Shown one piece after another: positions 57,329-64,000 of a stretch of 64,000 bases of DNA. The notes below the pieces were generated by a model. It had not been told where the DNA came from and ran no database searches. It saw nothing but the letters and a program-made list of their open reading frames with translations. The stretch is from Brevibacterium pigmentatum (GTDB taxonomy: Bacteria > Actinomycetota > Actinomycetes > Actinomycetales > Brevibacteriaceae), in contig NZ_CP050153.1 in NCBI RefSeq assembly GCF_011617465.1, positions 2,604,001 to 2,668,000 of the forward strand, read 5' to 3'. How positions within the stretch are numbered: the stretch's first letter is position 1; each line of letters opens with the position of its first letter. Position numbers and translations under genes: made by a program.

Positions 57329-58965
57329 CTTCGACCCCGCTGACCGACTCCCTGACCTTCCACACCGCCTCGAGGCGCCACCTCCTCGTCGAGTGTGTCG
57401 ACCTGTCCGCGACGATGGCCCTCCACCACAACCTCGAAGCCGCCGACCTGCCCGGCGTCATCGAGCTCATCCCGGCCGCGCGTACGGTGCTCATCAGCTT
57501 CGATCCCGCCCGCACGAGTGCCGAGATCCTCGCCGAGGCTGTGCACGGGTTCGGGCACACCGAGTCGGTCTCGGATGCGGCCCGGGAAGTCACGATCGAT
57601 GTCCGCTATGACGGCGATGACCTCGCAGAGGTGGCCGACCTCCTCTCCGTGTCCCCCGCCGAGGTGACCGCCCGCCACCAGGCCGCGACCTGGGAGGTCG
57701 CGTTCGCCGGCTTCGCTCCCGGCTTTGGCTACCTCGCCGGTGACGACGAGCTCTTCACCGTTCCCCGCCGCTCGTCCCCACGCACTCGTGTGCCCGTGGG
57801 TTCGGTGGCTCTGGCCGGTGAATTCACGGGCGTCTACCCTCGCTCCTCCCCCGGCGGGTGGCAGCTCATCGGACGCACCGATGCGAAGCTGTGGGATCTC
57901 GACCGTCACCCCCCGGCCCTGTTCGTGCCCGGCACGATCGTGAAGTTCGTCGAGGCGGAGCGGGAGATCGTCGACGTTGCGGCGGAAGATTCTGCCGCAG
58001 GTGCGGAGGCGAGCGCCGATGTATCTCACTCCCTCGAGGTGCTGCGTCCCGGGCTGCAGCTGCTCATCCAGGATCTCGGTCGACCCGGTTTCGCCTCGAT
58101 GGGTGTCTCCGCTGCCGGTGCCGCCGATCGCACCGCCTTGACGACTGCCAACCGTCTCGTCGGCAATGCCGAGTCTGCTGCCGGCCTGGAGAGCTTCGGC
58201 GGCGGAGTGCTTCTGCGCTTTCGCGGTGACGGAGTCGCCGCTGCCACAGGTGCCACCGGAACGATCACCGTGACCGCGGTCGATGGCACGGTCCTCACGC
58301 CCCGCCTCGGCGAGGCTTTTGCCCTGGCCGATGGGGACGAACTCGAACTCGGACCTGCCGAACGCGGAGTCCGGCGCTATCTGGCGGTCCGGGGTGGAAT
58401 GGATGTCGAGACGGCGCTGGGCAGCAGCTCCGCTGACACCCTGGCCGGGCTCGGTCCGGCCGTCGTCGACAAGGGCGCCACGGTCGGTGCTCACGATCCG
58501 CGGACGGCGCCCCACCTCGTCGATCCCGTTCCGGCCCGGCCTAGGGACCTGCCGCAGGCGGGTGAGACCGTGGAGATGACGGTGACCTTGGGCCCCCGCG
58601 AGGACTGGTTCACCGACGCCGGGATCGAGACGCTGCTGTCACAAGTATGGACGGTCACCCACGAATCGGACCGGGTGGGACTGCGACTGTCGGGCGAGGT
58701 TCCGCTCGAGCGCGCCCGCGCCGGGGAGCTGCCCAGCGAGGGCGCGGTCACCGGTGCCCTGCAGGTTCCGCCGAACGGTCAGCCGGTGCTCTTCGGTCCC
58801 GACCATCCGCTCACCGGCGGCTACCCGATCATCGCCAGCGTCGATGATCTCGACCTCGCCGCGCAGCTGCCTCCGGGAGTGAAGCTGCGCTTCACCACCT
58901 CTGCCCGACCGACGCCGAACGCCCGCCCGGCCGAGGCACCCCGTACCGACGACAACGAAGGCTGA
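57325..58965 (+). CDS. pxpB: fused PxpB-PxpC (urea carboxylase CT-type AHS1-AHS2) protein
   Basis: Residues 1-220 are PxpB/KipI/AHS1 ([49 protein letters not shown], split by natural blocks). Residues 230-535 are PxpC/KipA/AHS2 ([56 protein letters not shown]). In E. coli these are two proteins. The same two domains form the carboxyltransferase part of urea carboxylase. The 546-residue fusion overlaps the DUF1445 gene (ATGA) and ends three bases before the biotin-carboxylase gene. Confidence 0.94.
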   Translation: MTSTPLTDSLTFHTASRRHLLVECVDLSATMALHHNLEAADLPGVIELIPAARTVLISFDPARTSAEILAEAVHGFGHTESVSDAAREVTIDVRYDGDDLAEVADLLSVSPAEVTARHQAATWEVAFAGFAPGFGYLAGDDELFTVPRRSSPRTRVPVGSVALAGEFTGVYPRSSPGGWQLIGRTDAKLWDLDRHPPALFVPGTIVKFVEAEREIVDVAAEDSAAGAEASADVSHSLEVLRPGLQLLIQDLGRPGFASMGVSAAGAADRTALTTANRLVGNAESAAGLESFGGGVLLRFRGDGVAAATGATGTITVTAVDGTVLTPRLGEAFALADGDELELGPAERGVRRYLAVRGGMDVETALGSSSADTLAGLGPAVVDKGATVGAHDPRTAPHLVDPVPARPRDLPQAGETVEMTVTLGPREDWFTDAGIETLLSQVWTVTHESDRVGLRLSGEVPLERARAGELPSEGAVTGALQVPPNGQPVLFGPDHPLTGGYPIIASVDDLDLAAQLPPGVKLRFTTSARPTPNARPAEAPRTDDNEG

Positions 58966-58968
58966 ACA

Positions 58969-60729
<1,761 letters not shown>

Positions 60730-60867
60730 GACGTCGGGCCGCCTCGGCGAGGAAGAGCGTCGAGGCCGTCGCCCGGACCGCGGCGGCATCAGTCGCAGCG
60801 ACGGAATAGAGTGGTGGGCAGCAATGGTTGTCCACTTCGGAGACCGACCCCACTAGGAGGAGCATTC

Positions 60868-61341
60868 ATGTCACGTCTGTCAGTCGGCGACACCGCCCCG
60901 GAATTCACCCTCGTCAACCAGGACGGGAAGTCCGTCAGCCTCAGCGATTTCCGCGGTCAGCGGGTTGTCGTGTACTTCTACCCGGCTGCAATGACCCCGG
61001 GCTGCACGACCGAGGCCTGCGATTTCCGGGACTCGCTTGCCGCACTCAAGGCCGCCGGGATCGCCGTTGTCGGCATCTCTCCGGACAAGCCGGAGAAGCT
61101 CAAGCAGTTCATCGAGAAGGAGGGTCTCAACTTCGACCTCCTCTCCGATGAGGACAAGACGATGATGACCGAATGGGGTGCCTTCGGCGAGAAGAAGAAC
61201 TACGGAAAGGTCGTCCAGGGCGTCATCCGCTCGACCGTCGTCGTCGATGCCGAGGGCAAGGTCGAACTCGCCCAGTACAACGTCAAGGCCACCGGGCACG
61301 TCGCCCGCGTGCGCAAGGAGCTCGGCATCGACGCTGCCTGA
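60868..61341 (+). CDS. bcp: thiol peroxidase Bcp (peroxiredoxin Q)
   Basis: The 157-residue peroxiredoxin reduces hydroperoxides with thioredoxin. PAAMTPGCTTEACDFRD has the peroxidatic Cys (PGCT) and the resolving Cys five residues on, the atypical 2-Cys pattern. VVGISPDKPEKLKQF and VQGVIRSTVVVDAEG are also typical. ATG 60868 has TAGGAGGAG upstream. It is monocistronic, ended by a strong terminator. Confidence 0.95.
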   Translation: MSRLSVGDTAPEFTLVNQDGKSVSLSDFRGQRVVVYFYPAAMTPGCTTEACDFRDSLAALKAAGIAVVGISPDKPEKLKQFIEKEGLNFDLLSDEDKTMMTEWGAFGEKKNYGKVVQGVIRSTVVVDAEGKVELAQYNVKATGHVARVRKELGIDAA

Positions 61342-61398
61342 GTCTGCTGCAACTTGAGCGTCGGGCGGGCTGAACTGTCCGTACTCAACGTGAGCATC

Positions 61399-61434
61399 GG
61401 GGCGGTCCGAGTTTTCAACAACTCGGGCCGCCCC
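61399..61434. terminator. terminator after bcp
   Basis: A 15-bp stem with one U-G pair (61399-61413 with 61420-61434, GGGGCGGTCCGAGTT) around TTCAAC, followed by TGCTAATCTT. Confidence 0.8.
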
Positions 61435-61477
61435 TGCTAATCTTGAGGACGTTGCGGCCGCGTGGGTGGCCGCTTCA

Positions 61478-61559
<82 letters not shown>

Positions 61560-61564
61560 CCGCG

Positions 61565-61610
61565 GTCCCCGGCGCGGAAGTCGACAGGCTTCCGTACCGG
61601 GGACGTTTTC
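61565..61610 (+). terminator. terminator of tRNA-Leu
   Basis: GTCCCCGG (61565-61572) pairs with CCGGGGAC (61597-61604), with an inner CGGAAG/CTTCCG stem, followed by GTTTTC. Confidence 0.85.
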
Positions 61611-61689
61611 GTCCTCGCATCTGTACGCGAACAGACGCGGAGAACGTAGTGTGGTCATTGGTGCACCGAACCTAGTGAGAGGACTGCCG

Positions 61690-62154
61690 ATGACGACGTC
61701 CCCGGCCCCGACGATCCGCCCCACCGCTCCTGCCGACGAGGCCCGGTGGAAGGAACTCTTCCGCGCCTACCGCGAGTTCTACCGACTGGAGCCCTCCGAG
61801 GAGATCGTCTCCCGCGTGTGGTCGTGGCTGACCGACTCCGCCCATGAGTGCCAGGGACTCGTCGCCGAGGCGGACGGATCGATCGTCGGAATCGCCGACT
61901 ATCGTCGTTTCTCGCGTCCCTCGACAGGCAGCCTCGGCATCTGGCTCGACGATCTCTTCACCGATCCCGAGGCGCGCGGCCGAGGTGTCGGCCGTGCCTT
62001 GATCTCCCGGCTGCAGATGATCGCCGCGGCCGAAGGCTGTTCGGTGGTCCGGTGGATCACCGCCGACGACAACGCTCAGGCTCAGGTGCTCTATGACGAT
62101 GTCGCAGCGAAGACGAACTGGCTCACCTACGACGCGAAGCCGACGGAGTCGTGA
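61690..62154 (+). CDS. GNAT-family N-acetyltransferase
   Basis: The 154-residue acetyltransferase has the acetyl-CoA loop LDDLFTDPEARGRGVGRALISRL (Q/RxxGxG/A, here RGRGVGRA), and ADDNAQAQVLYDDVA near the end. FYRLEPSEEIVSRVWSWL and SIVGIADYRRF are family-like. ATG 61690 follows GAGGAC. The acceptor is not predictable from sequence. Confidence 0.9.
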   Translation: MTTSPAPTIRPTAPADEARWKELFRAYREFYRLEPSEEIVSRVWSWLTDSAHECQGLVAEADGSIVGIADYRRFSRPSTGSLGIWLDDLFTDPEARGRGVGRALISRLQMIAAAEGCSVVRWITADDNAQAQVLYDDVAAKTNWLTYDAKPTES

Positions 62155-62271
62155 GCACGGAGTTGCCGAGTAAGGAGAGGCAGAGCTCGGTAGGCCAGGG
62201 CGAAGTGCTGCTGAACGAGCAGGATCAGCGCCTCGAGCAGCAGTAGGCGAAGCGCTCCGACCGCTGAGGTT

Positions 62272-62901
62272 TCAGTTCATCCGTCGCCGGATCTCGGCGA
62301 CTCCGCTCCCGGTCAGATCTGTCAGTGCCTCCGGCCGGCCGGCCATGGCCAGGACGAGGTCGAGGACACGACCGGTCACTTCCGGCCCGCTTCCGGATTC
62401 GAAGTCAGCGTCGACAGCACTGAGCTTCAGCCCTTTGACCAGGGTCTTCGAGTTCACGGCGAAATCCTTAGAGGCGAAGTATCGGGCCATCTCGACTGTC
62501 GCCTCGGCGTCGGGGGTCAGGTCGCGTTCCAGTGGTCGTGCGATGTCCTGTCCGTGGACGATGACTTCGCCGAGGAAGGCCGGGAAGTCTTTGGTCGGCG
62601 CGATAGTCAGTGGGATCGAGCTGTGGAACTTCGCAAGGGTCTCCTCTGGTGAGTCACCGAGGCGGCGCTCGAGCAGTCGCGCATTGTGTTTGGCAGGATC
62701 GAATCCCGCCCGGACGATGCTGCGGATCCAGGCCCACTTCCCGGTGTTGGCTGCGGCTGTCAGGTGGGCGACGACCTGCTCGACCGTCCAGTCTGCACAC
62801 AGAGTGGCGAGCGCCCACTGCGCGGGTTCGAGTGTGGTGAGCAGATCGGCCAGGCGCGCGCGTTCCGTGTGGATGAGGCCCCAGTATTCGGTCTCGTTCA
62901 T
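62272..62901 (-). CDS. maleylpyruvate isomerase-family mycothiol-dependent (DinB-like) enzyme
   Basis: The 209-residue protein starts MNETEYWGLIHTERARLADLL and has the metal-binding DinB-type helices with His in EQVVAHLTAAAN and GEVIVHGQDIARPL. A typical C-terminal VLAMAGRPEALTDLTGSGV follows. Such enzymes use mycothiol for isomerisation or conjugation in actinobacteria. It overlaps the ASCH gene (ATGA) and is the last gene of a TetR-ASCH-enzyme operon. Confidence 0.88.
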   Translation of the reverse strand: MNETEYWGLIHTERARLADLLTTLEPAQWALATLCADWTVEQVVAHLTAAANTGKWAWIRSIVRAGFDPAKHNARLLERRLGDSPEETLAKFHSSIPLTIAPTKDFPAFLGEVIVHGQDIARPLERDLTPDAEATVEMARYFASKDFAVNSKTLVKGLKLSAVDADFESGSGPEVTGRVLDLVLAMAGRPEALTDLTGSGVAEIRRRMN

Positions 62902-63419
62902 CTGCTCGTCTCCTGTGATTCGTCGCCGAAGACGCTGACGGGCGCTTCGCCGTCAGCACTGAAGACTAAACGGAAGCGTTCGCAGACGACCGGCATCTCG
63001 GTCGAAAATCCGCGTCGACCATGCTCTTGCCAAAAGCGCTCATGGATCTCGCGCCATGCGGCCAGGGTTCGGTCGCCCTCCCCTTCCGAATGGGCATGCT
63101 CGGCGGTCACCTCGCAGAACGGAACGATATCGATCGCCGTGGTTTCGATGAGGGCCCTCGGTCGGCCACGTCCGTCGAGGATGATGCTCAGTTCACCCAC
63201 CTCGGGGACGGCTTCGCCGACGGCCTCGATGTCCCACAGCGCCGAGGCGGTGCCGGTCTTGGTCCCAGCCAGCACGAGAGCGAGGAGGTCGTCCGCATGC
63301 TCGGGAGTCGCGCCGAAGGCCCATGCTTCGGGCATCGCCTCCGGTAGGTCGGGGATGCAGCTGCGGACCCGCACCCAGAACGAGTCGAGTGTGACATCGA
63401 GCCTTGCCGAATGACTCAC
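62898..63419 (-). CDS. ASCH domain-containing protein
   Basis: The 173-residue protein carries an ASCH domain of the YqfB-like type: EHADDLLALVLAGTKTGTASALWD, LIETTAIDIVPFCEVTAEHAHSEGEGD and AAWREIHERFW. The fold binds RNA or nucleoside-like ligands; the E. coli YqfB relative is an amidohydrolase of N4-acetylcytidine. It begins with GTG 63419, overlapping the TetR stop (GTGA). Confidence 0.88.
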   Translation of the reverse strand: MSHSARLDVTLDSFWVRVRSCIPDLPEAMPEAWAFGATPEHADDLLALVLAGTKTGTASALWDIEAVGEAVPEVGELSIILDGRGRPRALIETTAIDIVPFCEVTAEHAHSEGEGDRTLAAWREIHERFWQEHGRRGFSTEMPVVCERFRLVFSADGEAPVSVFGDESQETSR

Positions 63420-64000
63420 GACACGGCCTCAAGCCAATGCTTCAGACCTTGGATCAGGCTAGTCAGCCCGAACTCGAAGGACGCCACCGCTGACGAGTTC
63501 TCGCCGAATCGAGGATCCAGCGCACCTCGGATCTCCGCAAATCTGTCTCCGGCCGATTCTTGAGTGATGAGGTCGACCGGAGCGACGATGTCCAGAGCGG
63601 AACCGAGGACATAGGCTTCGACAGACCGCATCACCGCCACAGTCTGACCCTGCGGCCATCCCCCTCGACGAAGTCCACCGATCACGGAGTCATACATTTC
63701 ATACGTTGAGAGGTCTCGAATCGAGGTCGTGGCCAGCAAACGGATGAGGTTCGGATGGTCGGCAAAAGCCCTGAGATACGACCGCGCCCACAGCTCCACA
63801 GCCCTGTCCCACGGCATGCTCTCCGACGAACCCTCGATACCAGCAAATACTTGAACGTCGATTCCAGCCACTATACGCGCGCGCATCAATTCGATGAGTT
63901 CACCTCGGCCGGAGACATGGTTGTACAGAGAGGACACCTGCCGGTCGACGCGAGCCGCCAGAGTTCGCATCGACAATGCCTCTTCGCCGAGGTCGTCGAC
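63416..64000 (-). CDS. TetR-family regulator (5' end beyond the window)
   Basis: The visible part has the end of the TetR HTH (EEALSMRTLAARVDRQVSSLYNHVSGRGEL, in two blocks: LSMRTLAARVDRQVSSLYNH and VSGRGELIELM) and a TetR_C_1-like ligand domain (RSYLRAFADHPNLIRLLATTS). The N-terminal ~20 residues lie beyond base 64000. A TTG at 63976 is not the true start, since it is inside the HTH. It is the first known gene of the operon, followed by the ASCH protein and mycothiol enzyme, so it probably regulates them. Confidence 0.88.
   Translation of the reverse strand, partial: VDDLGEEALSMRTLAARVDRQVSSLYNHVSGRGELIELMRARIVAGIDVQVFAGIEGSSESMPWDRAVELWARSYLRAFADHPNLIRLLATTSIRDLSTYEMYDSVIGGLRRGGWPQGQTVAVMRSVEAYVLGSALDIVAPVDLITQESAGDRFAEIRGALDPRFGENSSAVASFEFGLTSLIQGLKHWLEAVS

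Overview
The window is high-GC DNA with GatCAB, a mycothiol-dependent-type enzyme, an IdeR-like iron box, leaderless promoters and MT0933-type and DUF3618 proteins. This points to an actinobacterium, most likely a Brevibacterium-like member of the Micrococcales. The genus is an inference from gene content. About 56 protein genes or remnants and three tRNAs can be supported.

1-22 kb is mainly housekeeping on the minus strand. It holds cysE and cysK (cysteine synthesis), def on the plus strand, gatC-gatA-gatB, a secreted protein, and ligA with an overlapping MetE-like gene and an S9 peptidase. A cysteine desulfurase then overlaps mnmA, which carries a one-base frameshift. Next come two small membrane proteins (plus strand) and a CnoX-type thioredoxin flanked by two large membrane/lipoprotein chimeras.

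22-44 kb is metabolic and envelope-related: orn, an ArsR/SulP pair, an SCO6745-like protein, lutABC for L-lactate oxidation, a DUF2993 protein, an M20 amidohydrolase, a second SulP, NhaA, an MT0933-type antitoxin, two membrane-anchored exported proteins, a glutaminase-STAS fusion, an iron-regulated siderophore-interacting protein, an LPXTG surface protein, a DapA-like aldolase, a ribokinase and tRNA-His.

44-53.5 kb holds a propeller-like membrane protein, a Ser/Asp-rich surface protein, a cytidine deaminase-ASCH fusion, a DUF3618 protein, a GroES-like protein and tRNA-Lys. After tRNA-Lys comes a less GC-biased segment with an NhaA-thioredoxin fusion, an internally deleted IS3-type transposase and a glutathione-independent formaldehyde dehydrogenase. 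This segment looks acquired.

53.5-60.7 kb is the most interesting block: a GntR regulator, an NRAMP-like transporter, PxpA, a DUF1445 protein, a fused PxpB-PxpC, and a biotin carboxylase-BCCP protein, tightly coupled. The last two proteins together carry the domains of urea carboxylase, so the operon may encode a biotin-dependent lactam- or urea-type carboxylase acting with PxpA. The window ends with a Bcp peroxiredoxin, tRNA-Leu, a GNAT protein and a TetR-ASCH-mycothiol-enzyme operon that runs off the right edge.

Recurrent sequence-level signals are long nested intergenic palindromes, a -10 box placed 6-7 bases before several start codons (leaderless transcription), and an over-represented CCGAGGYGG 9-mer on both strands.
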